In this document: in pieces, positions 33,612 through 42,898 of the stretch | Position numbering within the stretch: position 1 is the first letter of the stretch | How the letters are laid out: each line of letters begins with the position of its first letter | NCBI RefSeq assembly: GCF_014196835.1 | Contig: NZ_JACIEK010000001.1 | Span: 1 to 64,000, forward strand | DNA: 64,000 bases | Source: Aureimonas pseudogalii | GTDB lineage: Bacteria > Pseudomonadota > Alphaproteobacteria > Rhizobiales > Rhizobiaceae | Direction: 5' to 3' | Program-made: the position numbers and the translations under genes | The notes under the pieces: generated by a model | The model's input: the letters and a program-made list of their open reading frames with translations, nothing else | Told to the model about the DNA's origin: nothing | Database searches by the model: none

Positions 33612-34355
33612 ATGAATAGCGAAGAACGGCGAATGATCGAAGGGCTCTTCGACCGACTGGGCGAAGCCGAACGCCAGTCGCCTCCGCGCGACGCCGAGGC
33701 GGAACGCCTGATCCGAGAGCAGATCGCCACGCGACCGGCTGGGCCCTACTACATGGCCCAGACGATGATCGTGCAGCAAGAGGCGCTGAAGGCGGCGCAG
33801 GCTCGGATCGAGGAGTTGGAGCGAGCCACACGGGAGCGCCCGGAGCCCACCACCAGCGGCGGCTTCCTCGGTGGCCTGTTCGGTAGCGGCGGCGCGGCCC
33901 CTGCGCGGGATGACCGGCGCCCGCACCTGCCATCGGGCACGGGCGCATCGCCTTCCTATGCGCCCTCTCCCTATGCGCCGGCGCAAACGCCGGGACCCTG
34001 GGGTTCGGCTCCGGCGGCGGCTCCCATGGGGACGGCTCCTGCCGCGGCCAGCCGAGGCGGAGGGTTCCTCGCCGGCGCCGCGCAGACGGCCGTCGGCGTT
34101 GCCGGCGGCGTGATGCTCGGCTCGATGCTCGGCAACCTGTTCAGCGGAACCGGACACTCGTTTCTGGGCGGCGCCGGAGGACTCGGCGGCGGCGAGACGA
34201 TCGTCGAGAACAACGTGACCGAGAACTTCTACGGCGATCCCGCCGACACCAGCGGGATCGACACGAATGGCGGCGATTCCGGTTTTGCCAATGCCGACTA
34301 CGACACGATGACGGACGACGGGTTCGACGGCGGCGGCTTCGACGACCAGATCTGA
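33612..34355 (+). CDS. DUF2076 family protein
   Basis: A 247-residue protein with the DUF2076 layout. The N-terminal helical region (about 1-75) contains EERRMIEGLFDRLGEAERQS and RPAGPYYMAQTMIVQQEALKAA. A Pro/Ala/Gly-rich linker follows, then a conserved glycine-rich hydrophobic segment (FLAGAAQTAVGVAGGVMLGS, LFSG) and an acidic Asn/Asp-rich tail. Members are predicted periplasmic ligand-binding or membrane-associated proteins, uncharacterised. ATG 33612 fits the family N-terminus (MNSEERRMIEGLF). It is divergent from the iron operon and convergent with the permease gene. Confidence 0.85.
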   Translation: MNSEERRMIEGLFDRLGEAERQSPPRDAEAERLIREQIATRPAGPYYMAQTMIVQQEALKAAQARIEELERATRERPEPTTSGGFLGGLFGSGGAAPARDDRRPHLPSGTGASPSYAPSPYAPAQTPGPWGSAPAAAPMGTAPAAASRGGGFLAGAAQTAVGVAGGVMLGSMLGNLFSGTGHSFLGGAGGLGGGETIVENNVTENFYGDPADTSGIDTNGGDSGFANADYDTMTDDGFDGGGFDDQI

Positions 34356-34371
34356 TGCATAGGACGGTCGA

Positions 34372-35745
34372 TCAGCTGCCGCGTTCGCTGGCGAGGAAGG
34401 CGTCGATCCGCCCTTCCCGGCCGGCACCGGTGACGAGGTAGAGCACGAAGATCGCGGCGACGAGGCTCGCGGCGATGATCGGGGCGGTCCAGTCTCCCTC
34501 GGCGACGCGCACCACGATGAGGCCGGCACAGCAGAGCGCGCCGAGCAGCGGCACGAAGCGCGGGATCTCGAACGCGCCGCGCGGCTCGTCCGCCCGCCGC
34601 TGCAAGACCAACAGCGCGACGTTCACCACCGTAAACACGGCGAGGAGCAGCAGAACGGTGGACGAGGCGAGCGCGGCGATGTCGCCGACGAGCGACAGCG
34701 CGACCACCACGACGAGCAACGCGCCGATCGCGACATACGGGGTATGCCGCGTCGCGTGCACGCGGCCGAGCGCGGCGGGCATCAGCCCCTGCTTCGACAT
34801 GCCGTAGAGCAGGCGCGACGCCATCACGTAGTTGACGAGCGCGGTGTTGGCGACCGCGAAGATGGTGATGCCGGCATAGATGCTCGTCGGGAACCACGGC
34901 GCCGCGCGCTCGACCACGAGTGTGAGCGGCCCCGGCGCCTGAGCGAGTTCCTGCCAGGGCACGACCGAAACGGCGGTGATGGCGATGGCGATGTAGATGA
35001 CGGTCGCTGCCAGCATCGCCGCGATCATCGCCATCGGCATCGTGCGCTCAGGGTTCTTCACCTCCTCTGACACGTTCAGCATGTCCTCGAAGCCGATGAA
35101 GGAGAAGAAGGTGAGGACCGCGCCCTGCGCCACGAGAAGCGCCACGGAGCCCTCAAGGGCGCTGCCGTTCTCCTTGGTCGGGAATTCCAGAAGGTTGGCG
35201 TTGCCCCAGTAGGAGATGCCGACGGCGATCACCAGCAACAGGCCAAACGCCTCCACCACCGTGCAGACGGCGTTGAGCCAGAGCGACTCGGAGATGCCGC
35301 GGAAGAGGACGCCGGCGAGAAGCACGAGAAAGCCAATGGCGAGCACGCCGAGCGGCGCGTCGATGCCGGTCACCGAGGCGAAGTTGCGGGCGACCACGTT
35401 GGACTGCGTGGCGATCGAGGTGAGGCCGGAACACACCACGGCGAGGCCGACGACGTAGGAGACGATCGGCCGGCCGTAGGCGCGCTGGGTCACGTAGGCC
35501 GCGCCTCCGGCGCGCGGATAGCGCGAGGCGATCGAGGCGTAGGAGAGGCCGGTGAGGAGCGCGGCCACCATCGAGACGAGGAACGCCATCCAGATGGCGC
35601 TGCCGAGTTCGCCCGCGGCCTCGCCGATCAGCCCGTAGACGCCGGCGCCGAGCATCGAGCCAAGCCCGAACAGCATCACCTGTGGGAAGCCAACCGCCCG
35701 CTTCAGCCGAGCTTCGCCGTCGTGTCGATCTCCGAGCGCCGTCAT
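34372..35745 (-). CDS. APC-family amino acid permease
   Basis: A 457-residue inner-membrane protein with about 12 transmembrane helices. The N-terminal motif FGLGSMLGAGVYGLIGEAAG is the substrate-binding unwound helix 1 of APC transporters, and FFSFIGFEDMLNVSEEVKNP is the helix-6 region. It imports amino acids or amines with a proton; substrate cannot be told from the sequence. ATG 35745 has GGGGGAAG upstream. It converges with the DUF2076 gene (16-base gap) and is followed upstream by the gph gene in the same direction. Confidence 0.9.
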   Translation of the reverse strand: MTALGDRHDGEARLKRAVGFPQVMLFGLGSMLGAGVYGLIGEAAGELGSAIWMAFLVSMVAALLTGLSYASIASRYPRAGGAAYVTQRAYGRPIVSYVVGLAVVCSGLTSIATQSNVVARNFASVTGIDAPLGVLAIGFLVLLAGVLFRGISESLWLNAVCTVVEAFGLLLVIAVGISYWGNANLLEFPTKENGSALEGSVALLVAQGAVLTFFSFIGFEDMLNVSEEVKNPERTMPMAMIAAMLAATVIYIAIAITAVSVVPWQELAQAPGPLTLVVERAAPWFPTSIYAGITIFAVANTALVNYVMASRLLYGMSKQGLMPAALGRVHATRHTPYVAIGALLVVVVALSLVGDIAALASSTVLLLLAVFTVVNVALLVLQRRADEPRGAFEIPRFVPLLGALCCAGLIVVRVAEGDWTAPIIAASLVAAIFVLYLVTGAGREGRIDAFLASERGS

Positions 35746-35842
35746 CCGCTTCCCCCATGCGACAGTCCGTCGCGAGAGGGGTAATATGCCCGTTCGGCCC
35801 AGCGAAGCAAATCACGGCCAAAACATGGCAGGCGTTGGTGCC

Positions 35843-36535
35843 TTAGTGGCCGGCCGGTCGTAGATCGTCGAGGTGATCGAGGACCGCGTCGAGGCGGTCG
35901 AGCACGAGATCGGCGCCGAGTGCGTCCGCGCCCTTCGCGGTGTAGCCGCCGCGCATCGCCACCACCGGCATGCCTGCGGCCTTTGCGGCATCGACGTCGT
36001 TTTCGCTGTCGCCGACGAACAGCGCCTCGTGCGGCTCGATGCCAAGCTGCCGGCAGGCGAAGACGAGAAGGTCCGGCTCGGGCTTCTTGCGCGGGCCGGC
36101 GTCGCCGCCCACCACGATGGCCATGCGATCCGCGAGGCCGAAATGCGCGAGGATCGCGTCCGTCTCGGCGCCCGGCTTGTTCGTGACGACGCCGACCGCG
36201 ATACCGCGATCGGCCAAGAGGCGCACCGCGTCGCTCGCCCCGGCGTTCAGCGTGGTGAGTTCGGTGGAGCGCGCGGCGTAGATCGCGAGGTAGCGCTCGG
36301 CGATCTTATCGCGCGTGGCGGGATCGAGCGGCTTGTCCAACGCCTCGTAGGCGCGGGCGATGAGCACCTGGACACCGGCGCCCACCATGTGCCCCACCGC
36401 CTCCAGCGGAAAGGGCGGCTCGCCGAGGCTCGTCAGCGTCTCGTTCAGCGCGGCGTGAATGTCCGGCAGCGAATCAACGAGCGTTCCGTCGAGATCGAAG
36501 AGGACTGCCTTCGGCCAAGCCGCCTTCGCGCTCAT
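35843..36535 (-). CDS. gph: HAD-family phosphoglycolate phosphatase
   Basis: A 230-residue HAD hydrolase. Motif I LFDLDGTLVDS (nucleophile Asp and acid/base Asp), motif II Thr in VVTNKP, the helical cap (about 20-90), motif III Lys in GPRKKPEPDLL and motif IV GDSENDVDAA are all present. The LFDLDGTLVDSLPDI and KPEPDLL pattern is that of Gph, which hydrolyses 2-phosphoglycolate from DNA repair or photorespiration; related HADs act on other sugar phosphates, so substrate is family-based. ATG 36535 has a weak ribosome binding site. Confidence 0.85.
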   Translation of the reverse strand: MSAKAAWPKAVLFDLDGTLVDSLPDIHAALNETLTSLGEPPFPLEAVGHMVGAGVQVLIARAYEALDKPLDPATRDKIAERYLAIYAARSTELTTLNAGASDAVRLLADRGIAVGVVTNKPGAETDAILAHFGLADRMAIVVGGDAGPRKKPEPDLLVFACRQLGIEPHEALFVGDSENDVDAAKAAGMPVVAMRGGYTAKGADALGADLVLDRLDAVLDHLDDLRPAGH

Positions 36536-36738
36536 GCGCGGGCGACGAAACGGGTGGAGACCGGGGACGGGCGCATCAGACGTTCTCCAGAAGGTGCGAA
36601 CGCGCCCTTATCCGGCCTCGGGCGCGGGCTCGCAAGCCTCGGACCATTCCGGAGCCCGGCTTGCGTCGAATTCATGCGGCTCGGCCGGGCGATCCGTGCA
36701 AGGCTGGCCGATCCGATGGACGCGAAGGGAGAGCGACG

Positions 36739-36882
36739 ATGGGCAAGGGAAGCCGGGAAGAAAAGAAGCCGAAGAAGGTGGTGGAGAAGGGCAACGCCTC
36801 CGCGCCGAGCGTGAAGGGCCTGCCGGCCGGGCCGGTGAAATCCGTCGCCGCGCCGAAGGCCGGCGGCCAGAAGAAGAAGTAG
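36739..36882 (+). CDS. small lysine-rich protein
   Basis: A 47-residue, strongly basic peptide (MGKGSREEKKPKKVVEKGNA, ending GGQKKK). ATG 36739 has GGGAGAG upstream and a strong hairpin follows 9 bases after the stop, so expression is plausible. Short lysine/proline-rich proteins of this kind are common in Hyphomicrobiales genomes; a nucleic-acid-binding role is possible from charge only. Confidence 0.6.
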   Translation: MGKGSREEKKPKKVVEKGNASAPSVKGLPAGPVKSVAAPKAGGQKKK

Positions 36883-36890
36883 CCTGTTGC

Positions 36891-36921
36891 GATCCGTCGG
36901 CGGTCAGTCCGCCGGCGGATC
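36891..36921. terminator. bidirectional terminator-like hairpin
   Basis: A 13-bp stem with one G-U pair, GATCCGTCGGCGG / CCGCCGGCGGATC, loop TCAGT. It lies directly after the lysine-rich gene, and its right arm covers the last codons of the convergent MaoC-like gene. There is no T-run. Confidence 0.6.
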
Positions 36922-37398
36922 GATGACGGCCAGCGTGATCCAGCGCGCGACGAGGGCGGGCTTCACAGAGCCCTCGATCTCCACCGCGGCATCCCAGCCC
37001 GACTGCACGCTGACCGCGCGCTCCGTCAACGCGCGCAGGCGAAACGTGCCGCGCACCCGCGCGCCCGAGCGCACGGGCGTCAGAAACCGCACGCTGTCGA
37101 ACCCGTAGTTCACGCCCATCTTGGTGCGCTCGACGCCCGGCATGGCGCCGTAGGCGAGGATCGACAGGAGCGACAGCGATAGAAATCCGTGCGCGATCGT
37201 GCCGCCGAACGGCGTCTCGGCCTTCGCCCGCTCGGGGTCGACATGGATGAACTGGTGGTCGTGCGTCGCCTCGGCGAACGTGTCGATCATCGCCTGATCG
37301 ACCGTCAGCCAGTCCGACGTGAAGGTCTCGCCGTCGAGGAAACTCCGGTAGGTCTCGATCCCCACCAGCCGCGGCCCCTTCGGGTTGGTTTCGCTCAT
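36904..37398 (-). CDS. MaoC-family (R)-hydratase
   Basis: A 164-residue hot-dog-fold protein. The hydratase 2 motif is seen as FAEATHDHQFIHVDPERAK then FGGTIAHGFLSLSLL, with the catalytic Asp/His pair. Such proteins hydrate enoyl-CoA, for example in fatty-acid degradation or PHA precursor supply. ATG 37398 has GGGAGCGG just upstream. No other beta-oxidation genes adjoin it, so the substrate is unknown. Confidence 0.88.
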   Translation of the reverse strand: MSETNPKGPRLVGIETYRSFLDGETFTSDWLTVDQAMIDTFAEATHDHQFIHVDPERAKAETPFGGTIAHGFLSLSLLSILAYGAMPGVERTKMGVNYGFDSVRFLTPVRSGARVRGTFRLRALTERAVSVQSGWDAAVEIEGSVKPALVARWITLAVIDPPAD

Positions 37399-37554
37399 GT
37401 CTGCCGCTCCCGCCCGTCGCATCTGCGGCCTTCATAGCCCTGCCGCGCAGACCGGCAAAGGCCGCGGCCGGGCAGTTTCTGCTGTGTTGCACCGCAATGC
37501 GCCCTCTCTCGCGGACATCGCCGGCCGAAACACGCGACTCGACGGAGATCACCC

Positions 37555-38108
37555 ATGTGCGGCATCGCAGGAGCAGTCCGCTTCGACGGCTCGCCATCGA
37601 CATCCACTGGCTCTTCACCATCGCCGAGGAGGTCGGCGTCGGCGCCGCCTCGATTCTGACGCCCGACGTCTCCTCAATGGTGGCGGTGGACAACGGCACC
37701 TCGGCGCCCGGCCAGAACTCGGCGGAATTCGGCGTCACCATCACCGTGGCCGACCAGACCGGCCCCTTCGACGACCATCTGACGAAGAAGCTCGCCCGGA
37801 TCTGCCGCGACGAGGACATCCGCTACCAGAAGGACGTCTTCCGCGACTGCCGCTCCGACTCCGCCGTCGAGGCCGGGCACGACATGCGCACGGCGCTCGT
37901 CACCTTCGGCGTCGATGCCTCGCACGGCTGGGAGCGCACCCACATGGATGCGCTGCGCTCGCTCGCCGAACTCCTCACGGCCTACGCCGTGTCGCCGCTC
38001 GAAATCGAGCGCGACGCCAATCTGCATGGCGATCTCGCGGGCTTCACGCGCCAGCCTCTCGCCGAGGCCGCCCAGACGATCGACACGCAGACCGAGCGGA
38101 TCGACTGA
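37555..38108 (+). pseudogene. deletion remnant of NAGGN osmoprotectant locus (amidotransferase start joined to M42 peptidase end)
   Basis: At 37555 an ATG with GGAG upstream opens MCGIAGAVRFDG, the class II glutamine amidotransferase N-terminus (nucleophile Cys2) with which N-acetylglutaminylglutamine (NAGGN) amidotransferases begin. After about 13 codons this frame runs into unrelated sequence and stops at 37659. From about 37590, in a different frame, the DNA encodes the C-terminal half of the NAGGN-system M42 peptidase: DIHWLFTIAEEVGVGAASIL, VAVDNGTSAPGQNSAEFGVT and ALVTFGVDASHGWERTHMD, ending at 38108. In intact loci the order is amidotransferase, ligase/acetyltransferase, M42 peptidase. 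One deletion removing most of the first gene, all of the second and half of the third explains this. The peptidase part has no start codon with a ribosome binding site, and family lengths would be roughly 590 and 370 residues. Confidence 0.7.
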
Positions 38109-38373
38109 CACCGGCGGGATCGAGCTTCGATCGGGTTGCGGTTCGCGCATGCGACGACCCATCCGGGACGGCGGCAACCTCGGCGCAGCGACGACCGACG
38201 AGTGCAACCTTTCGTTTACGGCGTTGGAATGTCGCACATCCTGTGCAGGTGCCCGCAATCGTTCGGCAAGCTTAGGGTGAAATCCTGCGGTCAGGATCGC
38301 TTGACGTGAGCCCGTGCCGACACAGCGCGGCCCCTCACCCCGGCGGTCGTGTCGAACGTTCGAGGTTTTCATC

Positions 38374-40038
38374 ATGTCCCTTCGCCCCAGACTGTCCATC
38401 CGCATCAAGGTGACGCTGCTCGCCCTCGCCGGCCTCTCCGCCCTCTTCGCCGTCAATTTCTGGCAGGTGCGCCAGAGCATGATCGCCGATGCCGAGCGCA
38501 AGGGCATGAGCCAGCAGGACGCCAACATGCGCGTCGCCTGGGAGGTGATGGGCAAGTACGGCACGCAGTTCCGCCGCGACGGCGAGACGCTGAAGCTGGG
38601 CGTTCGCGACCTTTCCGGCTTCAACGAGCCGGTGGATCGCATCAAGGATCTCGTGGGCGGCGTCGCCACCGTCTTCGCCGGCGACATGCGGGTGGCCACG
38701 AACATCGTGAAGCCCGACGGCACGCGCGCAGTCGGCACCAAGCTGACCTCCCCCGCCGTCCTCGAAGCCGTCCTGAAGGGAGGCAAGCCCTATCGCGGCG
38801 AGGCGCAGATCCTCGACCAGGCCTTTTTCACCGCCTACGACCCGATCCTCGATTCCGCGGGCGCCGTCGTCGGCGTGCTCTTCGTGGGCACGGAGCGCCC
38901 GCAGTTCCTCAGTGAGGTCGACGCCCTCGTGCGCTCGATGGCCCTGACGAACACCGCGATCCTCGTCGGCGTCGGCTTTCTCGTGTTCCTTGCCACCGGC
39001 CCGATGTTCCGGCCGCTCCGCACGCTGCGGGCCGACGTGCTGCGCCTGAGCGCCGGCGACCTCACGGGCCGAATCGCCACATCCGGGAGCAGCGACGAGA
39101 TCGGCGAGTTGCAGCGCGCCATGGCGGTGATGGCGACCACCATCGCCGAGATCGTCGGCGACGTTCGCGGCTCCGCGGCGCAGGTCGCCTCGGGTTCGGC
39201 GCAGTCCGCCGACACGGCCGCGCAGCTCTCTTCCGGCTCCACCGAACAGGCGGCCGCTTCGGAGCAGGCCTCCGCGGCGGTGGAAGAGATGACCGCGAAC
39301 GTCCGGCAGAATGCCGACAACGCCGCGCAGACCGAGAAGATCGCCAGCCAGGCCAGCGAGAATGCCGAACGCTCGCGCGCGGCCGTCACCGGCTCGCTCG
39401 ACGCCATGCGCGAGATCGCCGACAAGATCCGCGTCGTGCAGGAAATCGCCCGCCAGACCGATCTCCTGGCTCTGAACGCGGCGATCGAGGCGGCGCGAGC
39501 CGGCCCGCACGGCAAGGGCTTCGCGGTGGTGGCGTCGGAAGTGCGCAAGCTCGCGGAACGCTCGCAGGCCGCCGCCAGCGAGATCGGTGACCTGTCGGGC
39601 CGCACGCTCGTGGTCTCGGAAGAGGCGGGCCAGCTCTTCGACCGCCTCATCCCCGACATCCGCAGGACCGCCGATCTCGTCTCCGAAATCTCGGCGGCCT
39701 GCCGCGAGCAGTCGGTCGGCATCGAGCAGATCAATCTGGCGATCGGCCAACTCGACCAGGTGACGCAGGCCAATGCCGGCGCCGCCAACCAGATGTCGGC
39801 CACCGCCGAGCAGCTTTCCAGTGAAGCCGGGCATCTCGCCGAACGGGCCGGGTTCTTCCGTCTGGCGACAGCGAGCGAGCCGGCGATCATCTCGCCGGCA
39901 GCCACCGTCGACGCCGGCACGAACGATGTGCGATCCCTTCGGGCGAGAGCGGGTGCCTTCGCCGCGTCGCGTCCGATGCGGGCAGCGCCGGCCTCGCCGA
40001 AGGGGGAGGATGGCGGCTTCGAGAAGATGAGCGCCTGA
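38374..40038 (+). CDS. methyl-accepting chemotaxis protein (single-Cache)
   Basis: A 554-residue transducer: transmembrane helix 1 (about 9-28), a periplasmic single-Cache domain (about 30-185, with [20 protein letters not shown]), transmembrane helix 2 (about 190-210), HAMP (about 212-265) and a cytoplasmic signalling coiled coil with the conserved tip [20 protein letters not shown]. It relays ligand binding to CheA. The ligand is unknown; small Cache domains often sense organic acids. ATG 38374 has CGAGG upstream. No che genes are near, so this is an orphan receptor. A strong terminator follows at 40097. Confidence 0.95.
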   Translation: MSLRPRLSIRIKVTLLALAGLSALFAVNFWQVRQSMIADAERKGMSQQDANMRVAWEVMGKYGTQFRRDGETLKLGVRDLSGFNEPVDRIKDLVGGVATVFAGDMRVATNIVKPDGTRAVGTKLTSPAVLEAVLKGGKPYRGEAQILDQAFFTAYDPILDSAGAVVGVLFVGTERPQFLSEVDALVRSMALTNTAILVGVGFLVFLATGPMFRPLRTLRADVLRLSAGDLTGRIATSGSSDEIGELQRAMAVMATTIAEIVGDVRGSAAQVASGSAQSADTAAQLSSGSTEQAAASEQASAAVEEMTANVRQNADNAAQTEKIASQASENAERSRAAVTGSLDAMREIADKIRVVQEIARQTDLLALNAAIEAARAGPHGKGFAVVASEVRKLAERSQAAASEIGDLSGRTLVVSEEAGQLFDRLIPDIRRTADLVSEISAACREQSVGIEQINLAIGQLDQVTQANAGAANQMSATAEQLSSEAGHLAERAGFFRLATASEPAIISPAATVDAGTNDVRSLRARAGAFAASRPMRAAPASPKGEDGGFEKMSA

Positions 40039-40096
40039 TCTTGGCCCCTGCGTCCGGTCTTCCGGGCCCGACGCAACGCCGCGACCGCAAACGAAG

Positions 40097-40124
40097 AAGG
40101 CCCGGCATCGCTGCCGGGCCTTTT
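40097..40124. terminator. bidirectional terminator between MCP and DUF4167 genes
   Basis: A 10-bp stem AAGGCCCGGC / GCCGGGCCTT with a 6-base loop, followed by TTTTC on the plus strand and preceded by A residues that give U residues on the minus strand. The two genes converge here. Confidence 0.85.
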
Positions 40125-40151
40125 CTCATCGAGCCGTGAAACCGCTGACGA

Positions 40152-41672
40152 TCAGCCGTTCGATGCCAGCAGGAAGGCCGGCAGATGCCCCTCGTCTCCC
40201 TCGGCGGCGTCGTCGCCCTCGCCCTTCTTCTTGCGCGGGCGACCGGGACGGCGCTTGGGCGAAGCCGCAGCATCGGTGGCTTCAACCTCGGCTTCCGGCG
40301 CCTTGGCGGCCCGGCGCTTCGGCTCGGGCGCGGGAACTTCGGGCGCGACGGCGGCCGAAACCGTTGCCGGGCTCTCGGACGGACCGGACGGCAGATCGGC
40401 GGTCACGTCGCTCTCGGAGCGATCACGCCGCGGACGGCCGCGACGGCGCGGCTCGGCGGACGCTTCGCCGGCGGGCTCGGCGGCAGCGGGCGCGACGGAC
40501 GGCTGGATCGACGCCGCTTCCGGCATCGGCGCGCGGTTCGCTTCCGCGGGCGCGGCGGGCGCCGGCGACGCAGCGACGGGCTCGGCCGCACCGGTCGGCG
40601 CCGAGCCATCGTCGCGGCTCTCCTCGCCCGATCGCGGACGGCTGAAGCGCTCCTCGAAGCGGCGCTCGCCGCTGCGGTCGTTCAGACGCGGACGATCGCG
40701 ACGGTTCTCGCGACGGCTTTCCCGCGTGCCTTCGGTGCGCGTCGGCTGCTCGCCACCGCCCGCCTCGACGAAAGGCTGCGGGCCGGTGCCGTTGACGGGC
40801 TCGGCACGATCCCGGTTCTGGTTGTCCCGGTTCTGGCCCTCCCGGTTCTGGCCCTCCCGGTTCTGGCCGTCCCGGTTCGGCTGCTCGCGGTTCTGCCACT
40901 CGCGGTTCTGACCGTCACCGCGGTTCTGGTTGTCCCGGTTCTGCCCGTCGCGACCTTGCCCGTCGCGACCCTGATTGTCCCGGTTGGGGTTGTCACGGTT
41001 CTGGCCATCGCCACGGTTCTGACCGTCGCGGTTCTGCCATTCGCGGTTCTGGCCGTCACGCGGCTGGTTCTCGCGACCCTGCCCTTCCCGGTTCTGGCCA
41101 TCACGATTCTGGCCGTCCCGATTCTGGAAGTTGCGGTCGCGATTCTCGCGACGCTCGTTCGGGCGGTTGAAATCGCGCTCGCCGCGCTGCGGGCTGGCGT
41201 CGCGCGGGCCGCCGTCGCGTCCGTTGTCGCGGTCGCGGGCGTTCTGGTTGTTGAACCCGGCTTGCTGATTGTAGCCGCCCTGCGGACGATCGCCCTGGTA
41301 TCCGCCGCCTTGGTATCCGCCGCCCTGGGAGCCGGACGGCGCGGCCTCGCCGCCCTCCTCCATCTCGTCGTCCATGTCGTCGAAGTCGCGCTCGGGCTGC
41401 GAGGGCTGGAACTGCCCCTGCGCCGCGGCGACGATGCGGCCGTAGTGCTCGGCATGCTGCAGGTAGTTCTCGGCCATCACCCGGTCGCCCGAGGCCGCGG
41501 CGTCGCGCGCGAGCGTCGTATACTTGTCGGCGATGTGCTGGGCGGTGCCGCGGATCTTGACGTCGGGACCGTTCGACTCGAAGGAGCGGGACATCGGGTT
41601 GGGGCCCTTGCGCCCACGACCGCGCATGCGCTGCTGTTGCTGCTGCTTGTTCTGCTGCTGTCCTGGCCTCAT
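40152..41672 (-). CDS. DUF4167 protein with long QNRDG-type repeat
   Basis: A 506-residue protein. Residues about 1-85 form the DUF4167 domain (MRGRGRKGPNPMSRSFESNG, IRGTAQHIADKYTTLARDAA, GDRVMAENYLQHAEHYGRIV), conserved in Hyphomicrobiales and usually located next to prmC/prfA, as here. Residues about 180-288 are an imperfect tandem repeat rich in QNRDG/QNREG. The remaining C-terminus is Ala/Pro/Glu-rich with Lys/Arg-rich blocks (RRRGRPRRDR, KRRPGRPRKK, AT-hook-like). Function unknown; the basic repeat regions suggest RNA or DNA binding. ATG 41672 has AGGAAGAG upstream. Confidence 0.85.
   Translation of the reverse strand: MRPGQQQNKQQQQQRMRGRGRKGPNPMSRSFESNGPDVKIRGTAQHIADKYTTLARDAAASGDRVMAENYLQHAEHYGRIVAAAQGQFQPSQPERDFDDMDDEMEEGGEAAPSGSQGGGYQGGGYQGDRPQGGYNQQAGFNNQNARDRDNGRDGGPRDASPQRGERDFNRPNERRENRDRNFQNRDGQNRDGQNREGQGRENQPRDGQNREWQNRDGQNRGDGQNRDNPNRDNQGRDGQGRDGQNRDNQNRGDGQNREWQNREQPNRDGQNREGQNREGQNRDNQNRDRAEPVNGTGPQPFVEAGGGEQPTRTEGTRESRRENRRDRPRLNDRSGERRFEERFSRPRSGEESRDDGSAPTGAAEPVAASPAPAAPAEANRAPMPEAASIQPSVAPAAAEPAGEASAEPRRRGRPRRDRSESDVTADLPSGPSESPATVSAAVAPEVPAPEPKRRAAKAPEAEVEATDAAASPKRRPGRPRKKKGEGDDAAEGDEGHLPAFLLASNG
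40809..41135 (-). repeat. degenerate tandem repeat encoding QNRDG/QNREG units
   Basis: About twenty imperfect 12-18-base units within the DUF4167 gene, mainly the forms CAGAACCGGGACGGC and CAGAACCGCGAGGGC on the coding strand. They encode runs of QNRDG, QNREG, QNRDN and QNREW. The regularity suggests expansion by slippage; copy number is likely to vary between strains. Confidence 0.8.
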
Positions 41673-42007
41673 GCTCTTCCTGTCTTCTGGATCATCCGGC
41701 AGCTGGCCGGCTGGGGCCCCACATCGCGAGAACCTGGCTGTCGCCGCCTCGCACGGTCTTCGTCTGGAGCCTGGCCGACGGGTTCGAAACCCGGCCTGCG
41801 ACGCTCGTTCTGGAAATGTTCGGTCCAGTCCGGCGATCCCCATCGCCGACGTGACGGACGGGACGGAGCTTCCATCGAGCATCCCGCCTTCGGAGGGCCA
41901 TCGGCGCTCCGGCGCAAGGGATGTCCCCTCGATCGCCCCGTCTATTGCTTCAGTCCTAATCTTTCGTCCGGTGACAGACAAGAGCCATTCGCCGCAACCC
42001 CCTGTCT
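41673..42007. other. 335-base intergenic region between DUF4167 gene and prmC
   Basis: No gene is supported here on either strand. It must contain the DUF4167 promoter (minus strand) and the end of the prmC transcript; no clear terminator or promoter motif was found by eye. Confidence 0.5.
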
Positions 42008-42898
42008 TCAGGGCGATTTGGCGGGTTCTGCCCCGTCGATGTCGCGTCGGAACCACAAAGCGCGCGCGATCCCGGCGAGATCGCGGCGTGTCTCGCGCCA
42101 GACGAATCCCCTCGCCGCACAGATCGCCCGCACGTCCGCTTCCTGGCCGAGGCCGATCTCGAACAGCAGATCGCCGCCCGCCCTCAGGCCATCGGCTGAT
42201 TCGGCGGCGATGCGGCGGTAGGCGTCGAGGCCGTCCGCCCCGCCGTCGAGTGCCAGCATCGGATCGAAGCGGCGGACCTCCGGCGCCAGTCCGTCGATCT
42301 CCGCGCAGGGAATGTAGGGCGGGTTGGACACCACGGCGTCCAGCGAGGCCGGTGCGAAGGCGGCGAGGTAGTCGCCGGCCACCGGCAGGAAATGCGCGGC
42401 GGTTCCCGCCAAGCCTGCGTTGCGAATGGCGGTTGCGAGCGCGCCGGCCGAAAGGTCCACCGCGACGCAGATGCGCGCGGGATCCAGCGCCAGAAGCGAC
42501 ACGCCGATGGCGCCCGTGCCCGTCCCGACATCGGCGAAGACGGGCGCCGGACGGCTTGCCCGCAGCGCTTCATCGGCAAGCAGCACGAGCACCTCCGTGT
42601 CGGGGCGCGGCTCCAGCGTCTCCGGCGACAAGGCGAACTCGTGGTCGAAGAAGGCGCGCCGCCCGAGAATGCGGTGAACGGGCTCGCCGCCGAGCCGGCG
42701 CGTGGCTCTCGCCTCCAGCCGCTCGTGATCGCTCGCACTCACCGCGCCATCGCCGCGCAGGATTAGCGCCGCGGCGTCGAGGCCGAGCGTGTCCATGACG
42801 AGAAGCCGCGCGTCGAGTTCAGGTGTCGCCAGCCCCGCGACCCGAAAGCGGGTGCGCAGATCGGCAAGAACCGCCGAGACCGTCTCGGGCGTCGTCAG
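42008..42898 (-). CDS. prmC: peptide chain release factor N5-glutamine methyltransferase PrmC
   Basis: A SAM-dependent methyltransferase of about 296 residues that modifies the Gln of the GGQ motif of release factors. The SAM-binding motif [19 protein letters not shown] and the catalytic VSNPPYIP are present. An ATG exists at 42796, but the N-terminal helical domain expected of PrmC ([33 protein letters not shown]) is encoded upstream of it in the same frame. No ATG, GTG or TTG begins that part; the only candidate is CTG at 42898, whose CTGA overlaps the prfA stop. I therefore extend the gene to 42898. It is coupled to prfA, which encodes its substrate. Confidence 0.88.
   Translation of the reverse strand: MTTPETVSAVLADLRTRFRVAGLATPELDARLLVMDTLGLDAAALILRGDGAVSASDHERLEARATRRLGGEPVHRILGRRAFFDHEFALSPETLEPRPDTEVLVLLADEALRASRPAPVFADVGTGTGAIGVSLLALDPARICVAVDLSAGALATAIRNAGLAGTAAHFLPVAGDYLAAFAPASLDAVVSNPPYIPCAEIDGLAPEVRRFDPMLALDGGADGLDAYRRIAAESADGLRAGGDLLFEIGLGQEADVRAICAARGFVWRETRRDLAGIARALWFRRDIDGAEPAKSP

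Noticed and set aside
40809-41135. Short-unit repeat considered as CRISPR array
   Set aside because: Units are directly adjacent, imperfect, in frame and coding; no spacers and no cas genes.
40185-42221. 678-codon plus-strand frame with repeated VLVVPVLALPV-like units
   Set aside because: Antisense translation of the DUF4167 repeat; the apparent hydrophobic repeat is an artefact.
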